Below are positions 42,896 through 50,972 of a stretch of DNA of 64,000 nucleotides, piece after piece. The stretch spans positions 434,001 to 498,000 of the forward strand of contig NZ_JBBEOG010000001.1 of assembly GCF_037860835.1 (NCBI RefSeq), in the 5' to 3' direction. This DNA is from Aquipuribacter nitratireducens. Lineage in GTDB: Bacteria > Actinomycetota > Actinomycetes > Actinomycetales > JBBAYJ01. The notes under the pieces were generated by a model. The model worked only from the letters and a program-made list of their open reading frames with translations. It was not told the origin of the DNA and did not search any database. The position numbers and the translations under genes are program-made. Numbering within the stretch: position 1 is the stretch's first letter; each line of letters opens with the position of its first letter.

Positions 42896-43276
42896 ATGGC
42901 ACGTCTTGTCGGCGTCGACCTGCCCCGTGAGAAGCGGGTCGAGATCGCCCTCACCTACGTCTTCGGCATCGGGCGCACCCGGTCGACGGAGACCCTCGCG
43001 GCCACCGGCATCGGGTCGGACGTCCGCGTGAAGGACCTCACCGAGGAGCAGCTCGTCGCGCTCCGCGACCACATCGAGGCCAACTACCGCGTCGAGGGCG
43101 ACCTGCGGCGCGAGGTGGCCGCCGACATCCGCCGCAAGGTCGAGATCGGCAGCTACGAGGGGCTGCGCCACCGCCGCCACCTCCCGGTCCGCGGCCAGCG
43201 CACCAAGACCAACGCCCGCACCCGCAAGGGTCCGAAGCGGACCGTCGCCGGCAAGAAGAAGGTCGGCAAGAAGTGA
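42896..43276 (+). CDS. rpsM: 30S ribosomal protein S13
   Basis: The 126-residue S13 forms intersubunit bridges in the 30S head. It begins [20 protein letters not shown] and has [20 protein letters not shown] and a lysine-rich tail reaching the P site. ATG 42896 lies 165 bp after rpmJ; that gap holds no gene. Confidence 0.98.
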   Translation: MARLVGVDLPREKRVEIALTYVFGIGRTRSTETLAATGIGSDVRVKDLTEEQLVALRDHIEANYRVEGDLRREVAADIRRKVEIGSYEGLRHRRHLPVRGQRTKTNARTRKGPKRTVAGKKKVGKK

Positions 43277-43332
43277 GCCGGCGCGCTCACGACACCGCCA
43301 TCCGGACCGTCTGACCAGGAGAGACCAGCCGC

Positions 43333-43740
43333 ATGCCCCCCAAGACCCGAGCCGCGTCCGCGGCGCGCAAGCCGCGCCGCAAGGAGCGGAAGAACGTCGC
43401 CGCCGGCGTCGCGCACATCAAGAGCACCTTCAACAACACCATCGTGTCGATCACCGACCCGGGCGGCGCCGTCATCGCGTGGGCGTCCGCCGGCCAGGTC
43501 GGCTACAAGGGCTCCCGCAAGTCGACGCCCTTCGCCGCGCAGCTCGCCGCCGAGGCCGCCGCGCGCCGTGCCCAGGAGCACGGCATGAAGAAGGTCGACG
43601 TCCTCGTCAAGGGTCCCGGCTCCGGCCGCGAGACCGCCATCCGCTCCCTGACCGCCGCGGGGCTGGAGATCGGTTCGATCTCCGACGTGACGCCGCAGCC
43701 GCACAACGGCTGCCGTCCGCCCAAGCGTCGTCGCGTCTGA
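43333..43740 (+). CDS. rpsK: 30S ribosomal protein S11
   Basis: The 135-residue platform protein has [38 protein letters not shown] and the C-terminal [21 protein letters not shown] 43333 is 56 bp after rpsM. Confidence 0.98.
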   Translation: MPPKTRAASAARKPRRKERKNVAAGVAHIKSTFNNTIVSITDPGGAVIAWASAGQVGYKGSRKSTPFAAQLAAEAAARRAQEHGMKKVDVLVKGPGSGRETAIRSLTAAGLEIGSISDVTPQPHNGCRPPKRRRV

Positions 43741-43770
43741 GCGCCCGAGCCGAGAAGGAGAGACCGACAC

Positions 43771-44397
43771 ATGGCTCGTTACACCGGCGCTGACTGCAAG
43801 CGCTGCCGCCGCGAGAAGACCAAGCTCTTCCTCAAGGGCGCCAAGTGCGACTCGCCGAAGTGCCCCATCGAGATCCGGCCCTACCCCCCGGGCGAGCACG
43901 GCCGTGCCCGCACCAAGGAGTCGGAGTACCTCCTGCAGATGCGGGAGAAGCAGAAGATGGCGCGCATCTACGGCGTCCTCGAGAAGCAGTTCCGCAACTA
44001 CTACGAGGAGGCGAACCGCCAGTCGGGCAAGACGGGTGACAACCTGCTGCGCCTGCTGGAGGCCCGCCTCGACAACGTCGTGTACCGGGCCGGCTTCGCC
44101 AAGTCCCGCGACATGGCCCGTCAGCTCGTCAAGCACGGCCACTTCACGGTGAACGGCCGCAAGGTCGACATCCCGTCGTTCCAGGTGAGCGAGAACGACA
44201 TCATCGAGGTCCGCAAGACGTCGGTGGAGCTCACCCCGTTCGTCGTGGCGCGCGCCGAGGCCGGCGAGAAGACCGTTCCGGCGTGGCTCGAGGCCATCCC
44301 GAACAAGATGCAGGTCCTCGTCCACGGCCTGCCCCAGCGGCAGGTCATCGACACCCAGGTGCAGGAGCAGCTGGTCGTCGAGCTGTACTCGAAGTGA
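43771..44397 (+). CDS. rpsD: 30S ribosomal protein S4
   Basis: The 208-residue S4 is a primary 16S binder. The N-terminus contains four cysteines (CKRC and CDSPKC, residues 9, 12, 26 and 31), so it is the zinc-binding form. The S4 RNA-binding domain lies in RLDNVVYRAGFAKSRDMARQ and VKHGHFTVNGRKVDIPS. A strong terminator follows 5 bp after the stop. Confidence 0.98.
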   Translation: MARYTGADCKRCRREKTKLFLKGAKCDSPKCPIEIRPYPPGEHGRARTKESEYLLQMREKQKMARIYGVLEKQFRNYYEEANRQSGKTGDNLLRLLEARLDNVVYRAGFAKSRDMARQLVKHGHFTVNGRKVDIPSFQVSENDIIEVRKTSVELTPFVVARAEAGEKTVPAWLEAIPNKMQVLVHGLPQRQVIDTQVQEQLVVELYSK

Positions 44398-44402
44398 CGC
44401 AC

Positions 44403-44436
44403 CGGGACCGTGCCGCCCTCGGGCGGCACGGTCCCG
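44403..44436 (+). terminator. Terminator after rpsD
   Basis: CGGGACCGTGCCGCCC and its complement form a 15-16 bp perfect stem closed by CTCG. It partly separates infA-rpsD from rpoA-rplQ. Confidence 0.8.
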
Positions 44437-44564
44437 ACGCACGTCGGCCGTCGCGGGCAGGGCACCCCGCGGCACCAGGCCCGTCGACCCGGTGGACGGA
44501 TACCGGGACGACCTGCCCGTCGCGAGGCGTCAAATAGCGGTCGCCCGCGGGAAGGACACCTGAA

Positions 44565-45620
44565 GTGCTCATCGCACAGCGCCCCACCCTCACCGAGGAG
44601 AGCGTCGACACCGCCCGGTCCCGGTTCGTCATCGAGCCGCTGGAGCCCGGCTTCGGCTACACCCTCGGCAACAGCCTCCGCCGGACCCTGCTGTCGTCCA
44701 TCCCCGGCGCGGCGGTCACCAGCATCCGCATCGACGGCGTGCTCCACGAGTTCTCGACGGTCGCGGGCGTCAAGGAGGACGTCACCGAGATCATCCTCAA
44801 CCTCAAGGAGCTCGTCGTCTCGAGCGAGTTCGACGAGCCGGTCGTCATGTACCTGCGCAAGCAGGGCCCCGGTCTCGTCACCGCGGCAGACATCGCGCCG
44901 CCCGCGGGCGTCGAGGTCCACAACCCGGAACTCGTCATCGCGACCCTCAACGAGAAGGGGAAGCTCGAGATCGAGTTCACGGTCGAGCGCGGCCGCGGCT
45001 ACGTCTCCGCCTCGCAGAACAAGAGCGGCGACTCCGAGATCGGCCGCATCCCGGTCGACTCCATCTACTCGCCGGTGCGGCGCGTGACGTACAAGGTCGA
45101 GGCGACCCGCGTCGAGCAGCGCACCGACTTCGACCGCCTCGTGGTCGACGTCGAGACGAAGAGCTCGATCAGCCCCCGCGACGCCATGGCGAGCGCGGGC
45201 CGGACTCTCACCGAGCTGTTCGGTCTCGCCCGGGAGCTCAACGTCGAGGCCGAGGGCATCGACATCGGTCCCAGCCCGAACGACGCGGCGCTCGCCGCGG
45301 ACCTCGCGCTGCCGATCGAGGAGCTCGACCTCACGGTCCGCTCGTACAACTGCCTCAAGCGCGAGGGCATCCACTCGGTGGGTGAGCTCGTCGGCCGCAG
45401 CGAGGCCGACCTCCTCGACATCCGCAACTTCGGCGCGAAGTCGATCGACGAGGTCAAGGCCAAGCTCGCCGGGCTCGGTCTGCAGCTGAAGGACAGCCCG
45501 CCCGGGTTCGACCCGGCCGTGGCGCTGGCCAGCTACAGCGAGGACGGCGTGAACGACGACCCGTTCTCGACCGCCGGCTACGACGACGACCGTTCTGCCG
45601 TCGAGGACGAGCAGCTCTGA
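44565..45620 (+). CDS. rpoA: DNA-directed RNA polymerase subunit alpha
   Basis: The 351-residue subunit has the dimerising N-terminal domain ([36 protein letters not shown]) and the C-terminal domain that contacts UP elements and activators ([10 protein letters not shown]-like stretch, [20 protein letters not shown]). An acidic 35-residue tail follows. GTG 44565 lies behind GGGAAGGACACC. The leader since the rpsD terminator is about 130 nt with no clear promoter. Confidence 0.97.
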   Translation: MLIAQRPTLTEESVDTARSRFVIEPLEPGFGYTLGNSLRRTLLSSIPGAAVTSIRIDGVLHEFSTVAGVKEDVTEIILNLKELVVSSEFDEPVVMYLRKQGPGLVTAADIAPPAGVEVHNPELVIATLNEKGKLEIEFTVERGRGYVSASQNKSGDSEIGRIPVDSIYSPVRRVTYKVEATRVEQRTDFDRLVVDVETKSSISPRDAMASAGRTLTELFGLARELNVEAEGIDIGPSPNDAALAADLALPIEELDLTVRSYNCLKREGIHSVGELVGRSEADLLDIRNFGAKSIDEVKAKLAGLGLQLKDSPPGFDPAVALASYSEDGVNDDPFSTAGYDDDRSAVEDEQL

Positions 45621-45686
45621 CCCAGCGCCCGGGGCGCACCGACCCCGCGCCGGGGTGACCGGCGCGAGAACCACGAGGAGAACGAC

Positions 45687-46352
45687 ATGCCCACGCCCAC
45701 CAAGGGCCCGCGTCTCGGCGGCGGACCGGCGCACGAGCGGCTGATGCTCGCCGGCCTGGCGACGTCGCTGTTCGAGCACCGCCGGATCACCACGACCGAG
45801 GCCAAGGCCAAGCGGCTGCGCCCGCTCGCCGAGCGCATGGTGACCTTCGCCAAGCGGGGGGACCTCCACGCCCGGCGCCGGGTCATGACGGTCATCCGCG
45901 ACAAGAGCGTCGTGCACGCCCTCTTCACCGAGATCGCCCCGCTCGTCGCGGAGCGTCCCGGCGGCTACACGCGCATCACGAAGGTCGGTCCGCGCAAGGG
46001 CGACAACGCCCCCATGGCGGTCATCGAGCTCGTCCTGGAGCCGTACAGCCCGAAGGTCGCGACGGTGAAGGAGGCGGAGGCCGCCACGAAGCGGTCCGCC
46101 GCCACTGCGCCGGCCGCGGCGCAGAGCGAGCCGGCCGCGGAGGCCGAGGCCGCCGCCACCGACGCGGTCGAGGCCGCGGCCGAGGGCGACGCGGACGCGG
46201 CGGTCGAGGCCGCCGCCGAGGCCGAGGGTGCCGCGGAGAAGGCCGAGGCCGAGGGTGCCGTCGACGCCGACGAGGCGAAGGCGGACGCCGAGGTCGCCGA
46301 CGAGATGGCGCAGGACGCCGTCGACGAGAAGGCCGCCGACGAGAAGGCCTGA
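45687..46352 (+). CDS. rplQ: 50S ribosomal protein L17 with Ala/Glu-rich C-terminal extension
   Basis: The core of about 120 residues matches L17 at the tunnel exit ([60 protein letters not shown]). About 100 further residues are almost only Ala, Glu, Asp, Val and Lys and appear unstructured. Such tails occur in actinobacteria, though this one is long. ATG 45687 follows CGAGGAG. A hairpin follows the stop. Confidence 0.96.
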   Translation: MPTPTKGPRLGGGPAHERLMLAGLATSLFEHRRITTTEAKAKRLRPLAERMVTFAKRGDLHARRRVMTVIRDKSVVHALFTEIAPLVAERPGGYTRITKVGPRKGDNAPMAVIELVLEPYSPKVATVKEAEAATKRSAATAPAAAQSEPAAEAEAAATDAVEAAAEGDADAAVEAAAEAEGAAEKAEAEGAVDADEAKADAEVADEMAQDAVDEKAADEKA

Positions 46353-46365
46353 CCGGTCGTTCAGC

Positions 46366-46401
46366 CGCTGCCCGTCGCCGCATCTGCGGGGGCGGGCAGC
46401 G
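46366..46401 (+). terminator. Terminator after rplQ
   Basis: CGCTGCCCG pairs with CGGGCAGCG (9 bp) around an inner CCGC/GCGG hairpin, followed by CTGTCTTCT. It isolates the ribosomal block from the ATPase gene. Confidence 0.75.
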
Positions 46402-46443
46402 CTGTCTTCTCGCCCAGGCAACATGCGATGCGGCGCCCGGGCG

Positions 46444-46449
46444 TAGCCT
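46444..46449 (+). promoter_or_regulatory. Putative -10 of a leaderless ATPase gene
   Basis: TAGCCT ends 6 bp before the GTG start at 46456, the spacing expected if transcription begins at the start codon. No ribosome site is present. No -35 is evident. Confidence 0.4.
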
Positions 46450-46455
46450 TTGACG

Positions 46456-47643
46456 GTGACGCCGACCAAGTTCGCCATCAGGCGGGTGCGCCTCACCCAC
46501 TACCGCAGCATCAAGAGCTGCGACGTCGGTCTGGGCGATCTCATGGTTCTTGTAGGACCGAATGGCTCGGGCAAAAGCAACTTTTTGGACGCACTGAGGT
46601 TCACTGCTCAGTCACTCCGAGATAACCTCGACAACGCGCTGCGCGAGCGTGGCGGTGTAACCGAGGTGCGACGCCGGAGCACTGGTCACCCGACGCATTT
46701 CACTATCCACCTCGACTTCGAGTGGGGGTCCGGGGCCGGGCACTACAGCTTCTCAGTGGGTGCGCGCAGGAACGGCGGATACGAAGTCACGAGGGAAAGT
46801 TGTCACGTCTCGACGGCGGCCTTCGGGTCGGACAAGTCATACTTTGAATTGAAGCGACGCGGGGCGGACGTCGAAATCGCGTCGTCAGAGTACCGCATCC
46901 CTGCCGTCACCGCTGATCGTCTGTTGCTCGTGGCCCTCTCGGGCTCTGAGCCCTTCTCCACCGTCTTTCACGGCCTAGCAGGGGTCAATGTTTTCAACAT
47001 CAATCCCGACGCGATCCGTACCCCCCAGAAGCCGGGGCCCGGCGACCTGCTGCTTCGTGACGGAGCCAATCTGGCGAGCGTCCTTGACCAGCTATCGAGG
47101 GAGGAACCGCGGCGCAAGGCTGTGATCGAGCAGTACCTCTCCACCGTGGTCGACGGGATCGTCTCAGCGGACCGTCGGACGATCGATGCCTGGGAGACGG
47201 TCGAATTCCGTCAGAGAGTGCGGGGGTCTGCAGCACCTTGGGACTTCACGGCATCATCGATGAGCGATGGAACTTTGCGAGTCCTCGGTATCTTGACCGC
47301 TGTCCTCGGTGCTTCGTCCCGCCTGACCAGCCCCGTCGGCGTTGAAGAGCCAGAGACTGCCCTTCACCCTCGCGCGGCGGGTCTATTGCTTGACGCAATG
47401 AGGGAGGCCGCCGACACCCGGCAGGTGCTTGTCACCACCCACAGCCCGGAGCTCATCGATGGGCTCGACAATCCCGATCACCTGCTAGCAGTGCGATCTT
47501 TGCACGGGGATACCACGATCGGGCGCGTGGACGCAGCAGGCACGAAGGCGCTCGTCGAGCGCCTCTTCACCGCCGGTGAGCTGTTGCGGTCGGACCAGTT
47601 GCAGCCTGAGGGTGCGGACGAGGCGCTTCGGTTGTTCGTGTGA
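46456..47643 (+). CDS. AAA15/SMC-like ATPase, candidate defence protein
   Basis: The 395-residue protein has RLTHYRSIKSCDVGL before a Walker A motif GPNGSGKS (34-41), a late Walker B in VGVEEPETALHPRA and TTHSPELID as the switch histidine. This is the ABC-like head layout of the AAA_15/AAA_21 and OLD families, with no coiled-coil arms as long as SMC or RecF. It has clearly lower GC than its neighbours (31 of 60 bases at 46561-46620 against 47 of 60 in truA at 48361-48420), suggesting recent transfer. The stop overlaps the next gene (GTGA), a TOPRIM-like protein. ATPase plus separate TOPRIM-like protein resembles phage-defence pairs. No ribosome site is seen at GTG 46456; TTG 46450 is a less likely start. 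Confidence 0.8.
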   Translation: MTPTKFAIRRVRLTHYRSIKSCDVGLGDLMVLVGPNGSGKSNFLDALRFTAQSLRDNLDNALRERGGVTEVRRRSTGHPTHFTIHLDFEWGSGAGHYSFSVGARRNGGYEVTRESCHVSTAAFGSDKSYFELKRRGADVEIASSEYRIPAVTADRLLLVALSGSEPFSTVFHGLAGVNVFNINPDAIRTPQKPGPGDLLLRDGANLASVLDQLSREEPRRKAVIEQYLSTVVDGIVSADRRTIDAWETVEFRQRVRGSAAPWDFTASSMSDGTLRVLGILTAVLGASSRLTSPVGVEEPETALHPRAAGLLLDAMREAADTRQVLVTTHSPELIDGLDNPDHLLAVRSLHGDTTIGRVDAAGTKALVERLFTAGELLRSDQLQPEGADEALRLFV

Positions 47644-48200
47644 CGGCGCAGGACGACATCTGCACAGTCGCCTCGATTGTGGAGGGCTTCGGTGAGGTGC
47701 AGGCGCTACCTAAGCTGTTGCACCGCCTCTGGCCCACGTTGGGCGCGCCGGGTTGGTTGCACACGCCAGTACCTCACCGCCTGCCGCGAGGCCAGATCGT
47801 CAAGCCTGAGCGCCTCGAGGCCGCCGTGAGGGTGCAGAGTGCGCGTGTACAGGGACGAGGTGGGATCCTCGTGGTGGTCGATGCGGACGACGACGACCCT
47901 GCGGAGCTCGAGGCCCGTTTGGCGGCAGCGGAAGCGACCAAGGGAGTACGCCTCCGGGTGGTGGCTGCGGTTCCTGAGTATGAGGCGTGGCTGCTCGCCG
48001 GTGGGGCAGCGGACGACGTCGACCCGGAGGCGCACCGGGACGCCAAGAGCCTGGTGAGTTCTCTCCTTCTCGATGAGCCCTACAGAGAGACCAGGCATCA
48101 GGCGCTATTGAGCCAGCGCCTCGACGTAGGTCGGGCGCTGTCGAGGTCACCTTCATTTCGGCGCCTGGTGCATGGTCTCCGTGAGCTCTGCAGTCCATGA
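47640..48200 (+). CDS. DUF4276/TOPRIM-like protein, partner of the ATPase
   Basis: The 186-residue protein shows the three acidic elements of a TOPRIM-like nuclease fold: VEGFGE (E15, E19) at the N-terminus, VVVDADDDD (D81, D83) in the middle, and PEYEAWLLAG, the EAWLL motif seen in DUF4276/RloB-like proteins. GTG 47640 overlaps the ATPase stop and its own stop overlaps truA by 4 bp, so it is translationally linked on both sides. It is less GC-rich than truA. Probable role: nuclease or RNase effector controlled by the ATPase; not demonstrated. Confidence 0.75.
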   Translation: MTAQDDICTVASIVEGFGEVQALPKLLHRLWPTLGAPGWLHTPVPHRLPRGQIVKPERLEAAVRVQSARVQGRGGILVVVDADDDDPAELEARLAAAEATKGVRLRVVAAVPEYEAWLLAGGAADDVDPEAHRDAKSLVSSLLLDEPYRETRHQALLSQRLDVGRALSRSPSFRRLVHGLRELCSP

Positions 48201-49024
48201 GTGGGCTCGTGCGTCTGCGGCTCGACCTCGGCTACGACGGGACCGGCTTCCACGGCTGGGCCGTGCAGCCGGGGCTCCGAACCGTCGCCGGGGTGCTCGT
48301 CGACGCCCTCGGCACCGTCCTGCGGACGCCCGCCGAGGAGGTCCTCGCCGCGACGGTCGTCGCGGGACGCACCGACGCCGGGGTCCACGCGAGCGGGCAG
48401 GTGGCCCACGTCGACGTCGACCCCGGCGCCCTCGCGGGAGCCGGCGGCGGCGACGGGATCCGCCGGCGGCTGCGCGGCCTCCTTCCTGCGGACGTGCGCG
48501 TCGTCGCGGTGGCGCCGGCCCCGACCGGGTTCGACGCCCGGTTCTCCGCCCTGCGCCGCCACTACCGCTACCGGGTCTGCGACGACCCGAGCGGTGTCGA
48601 CCCGCTGCGTCGGCACGACACGCTCGCCCACCCCCGCCTCCTCGACGAGGCCCGGATGGACGCGGCGGCAGGGCGGCTCCTCGGCCTCCACGACTTCGCC
48701 GCGTTCTGCCGCCGTCGCGAGGGGGCCACGACCACTCGGACGCTCCTGCGCTACACGTGGGCGCGGGACGCCGACGGCACGGTCGTCGCCCGCGTGAGCG
48801 CGGACGCGTTCTGCCACTCGATGGTCCGCGCGCTCGTCGGAGCGCTCCTGCCCGTGGGCGACGGCAGACGCGACGTCACGTGGCCGCAGGAGGTGCTCCG
48901 GGGCCGGGTCCGCGACCCGGCCGTCGGGGTCGTGGCCGCGCACGGCCTCACGCTCGTCGGCGTCGACTACCCGCCCGACGAGGACCTCGCGGCACGGGCG
49001 AGCGAGGCCCGCGCGCGCCGGTGA
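48197..49024 (+). CDS. truA: tRNA pseudouridine(38-40) synthase
   Basis: The 275-residue enzyme isomerises U38-U40 in the tRNA anticodon arm. It contains LGYDGTGFHGWAVQPG, the catalytic aspartate in GRTDAGVHASGQ, FDARFSALRRHYRYR and FCHSMVRALVGALL. In actinobacteria truA normally follows rplQ directly; here the ATPase/TOPRIM pair is inserted between them and overlaps truA by 4 bp, so truA may now depend on the pair's transcript. Confidence 0.96.
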   Translation: MSGLVRLRLDLGYDGTGFHGWAVQPGLRTVAGVLVDALGTVLRTPAEEVLAATVVAGRTDAGVHASGQVAHVDVDPGALAGAGGGDGIRRRLRGLLPADVRVVAVAPAPTGFDARFSALRRHYRYRVCDDPSGVDPLRRHDTLAHPRLLDEARMDAAAGRLLGLHDFAAFCRRREGATTTRTLLRYTWARDADGTVVARVSADAFCHSMVRALVGALLPVGDGRRDVTWPQEVLRGRVRDPAVGVVAAHGLTLVGVDYPPDEDLAARASEARARR

Positions 49025-49059
49025 CCCGGCAGGGCGGCGGCAGCGGGCACGATGCCCGC

Positions 49060-50286
49060 GTGGACCCCACCACCGCCCCGGCCGCCGCACTCGACGCCGC
49101 CGACCCGCTCGCGGGGTTCCGCGACCGCTTCGCCGTCGACGACGTGCCCGGTGCGCCGCTGGCCTACCTCGACGGCAACTCGCTCGGGCGTCCGCCGCGG
49201 CGCACGCTCGAGCGGCTGCGGCACCTGCACGAGACCGGGTGGGCGGTCGACCTCATCCGCGGCTGGGACCGCTGGCAGCACCTGCCCACCGAGGTCGGCG
49301 ACGCGCTGGGTGCCGCCGTGCTCGGTGCTGCTCCCGGGCAGGTGGTCGTCGCGGACTCCACGAGCGTCCTGCTCTTCAAGGCGCTGCACGCCGCCCTCGC
49401 CCTCCGCCCGGGCCGCACGCGCCTCGTCGCGTCCGCCGGTGACTTCCCGACCGACCGCTACCTCGTCGAGGCCGTGGCCGCGCGGTCCGGCGGCGAGGTC
49501 CGCTGGCTGCGGCCCGACCCGGCGGAGGGGCTCGGTGCGGACGAGGTCGTCGCGGCGGTCGACGAGCGGACGGCGGCCGTGCTGCTCAGCCACGTCGACT
49601 ACCGCTCGGCGGCGCTCGCCGACCTGCGAGCCGTCACCGCGGGGGCACACGCTGCGGGGGCCGTCGTCGTGTGGGACCTGTCGCACTCCGCGGGCGCCGT
49701 CCCCCTCGCCCTCGACGCCGACGGCGTCGACCTCGCCGTCGGGTGCACGTACAAGTACCTGTGCGCCGGTCCGGGCGCGCCGGCGTTCCTCTTCGCGGCG
49801 GCCCGGCACCACGAGCAGCTGGACAACGTCGTGCCCGGCTGGTTCGGCGCCGACGACGTGTTCGCGATGGCCGGTGAGTGGGTGCCGGCGGCGGGGATCC
49901 GGCGGATGGTCTCGGGCACGCCGCCGGTGCCGGGCCTCGTCGCCGTCGACGAGGGCGTCCGGCTGGTCGGCGAGGCCGGCACCGACCGGATACGGGAGAA
50001 GTCCGTCGCGCTGACGTCCCGGGCCGTCGCTCGGCTCGACACCGTCGCCCGCCCCCACGGCTGGCGGCTGGCGAGCCCGCGGGACGCCGACCGCCGGGGG
50101 TCCCACGTCGTCGTGGGCGGGCCCGGTGCCCGGGAGGTGGAGCAGCGCATGCGCGCCCGGGGGGTCCTCGCCGACTTCCGGCACCCCGACCTCGTGCGGC
50201 TCGGCCTGTCCCCGCTCACGACGTCCTTCGCCGAGCTGGACGCCGCTCTCGACGTGGTCGAGGCGGCACTCGGCGGGAGCGGCTGA
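49060..50286 (+). CDS. kynU: Kynureninase
   Basis: The 408-residue PLP enzyme cleaves kynurenine to anthranilate and alanine in tryptophan breakdown. It shows YLDGNSLGRPP, the PLP phosphate region DSTSVLLFK, SHVDYRSAAL, the aspartate in VVWDLSHSAGAVPL, and the Schiff-base lysine in GCTYKYLCAGPGAPAF. GTG 49060 gives the typical length; GTG 49021, which overlaps the truA stop, would add 13 residues. No other kyn gene is in the window. It ends 2 bp before the convergent FHA gene. Confidence 0.93.
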   Translation: MDPTTAPAAALDAADPLAGFRDRFAVDDVPGAPLAYLDGNSLGRPPRRTLERLRHLHETGWAVDLIRGWDRWQHLPTEVGDALGAAVLGAAPGQVVVADSTSVLLFKALHAALALRPGRTRLVASAGDFPTDRYLVEAVAARSGGEVRWLRPDPAEGLGADEVVAAVDERTAAVLLSHVDYRSAALADLRAVTAGAHAAGAVVVWDLSHSAGAVPLALDADGVDLAVGCTYKYLCAGPGAPAFLFAAARHHEQLDNVVPGWFGADDVFAMAGEWVPAAGIRRMVSGTPPVPGLVAVDEGVRLVGEAGTDRIREKSVALTSRAVARLDTVARPHGWRLASPRDADRRGSHVVVGGPGAREVEQRMRARGVLADFRHPDLVRLGLSPLTTSFAELDAALDVVEAALGGSG

Positions 50287-50288
50287 CG

Positions 50289-50972
50289 TCAGCCGTGCTG
50301 CGCCTTCTCCGCGTCGGTCGCCGCGCGCAGCACCAGCCGGGTCCACGCGCCGACGTAGATGCGGTCCCCCTCGGAGACCTCCGTCCGCTGCCCGGGGGGC
50401 AGCGGGGACCTCGGGAGCGGACCGCTGGCCGGGCCGGTGAACGTGCCGTTCGAGGACCGGAGGTCCTCGATCCACCACCGGGTCCCGTCGGTCGTCAGCT
50501 GGGCGTGGCGACGGCTCACGGCCGTGTCGGGCGTGCAGTCGATGTCGGGGCCGATGTTGCGCGAGGCGGACGGACGGCCGATGAGGAGGCTCCGGGCGAC
50601 CAGCGGCACCACGACGGGCAGCCCGGGGGACGGGCAGGGAGCGGGGCTGTCCTGGCTCGCGTGCCACTCGGGGTCGACCCAGCGCTCGAGCACCCACTCC
50701 AGCGGCACCGCGGGCGCGAGCGGCTCACCGGGCGCCGGTGACGCCGCGGCCCGAGGCGCCGCACCCGTCGTGAAGTCGTACCCGCAGCCCTCGCAGAACA
50801 GCGCCGCAGGGACGTTGTCGAGCCCGCAGTGCGGGCACGGCCGCGGCGCCGCCGGGGCGGCGGGGGCGGACGGGCCCGGTCCGGGGACGGCGGACGCGCC
50901 CATGGGGGCCCCGCACGTGTCGCAGTAGTCGTCCGCGGTGCTGGTGTGCCCGTTGGGACACGTCCCGGTCAC
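50289..50972 (-). CDS. FHA-domain protein with two zinc ribbons (GarA/OdhI-like candidate)
   Basis: The 227-residue protein has two N-terminal zinc ribbons (C5, C17, C20 and C46, C49, C60, C63), a Pro/Ala linker, and a C-terminal FHA domain with LLIGRPSASRN, VSRRHAQL and RSSNGTF, the residues that bind phosphothreonine. In mycobacteria and corynebacteria PknG phosphorylates the small FHA protein GarA/OdhI. This gene is the last of the pknG operon and could be such a partner, but it lacks the N-terminal ETTS motif of GarA. GTG 50972 overlaps the vWA stop. Confidence 0.85.
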   Translation of the reverse strand: MTGTCPNGHTSTADDYCDTCGAPMGASAVPGPGPSAPAAPAAPRPCPHCGLDNVPAALFCEGCGYDFTTGAAPRAAASPAPGEPLAPAVPLEWVLERWVDPEWHASQDSPAPCPSPGLPVVVPLVARSLLIGRPSASRNIGPDIDCTPDTAVSRRHAQLTTDGTRWWIEDLRSSNGTFTGPASGPLPRSPLPPGQRTEVSEGDRIYVGAWTRLVLRAATDAEKAQHG

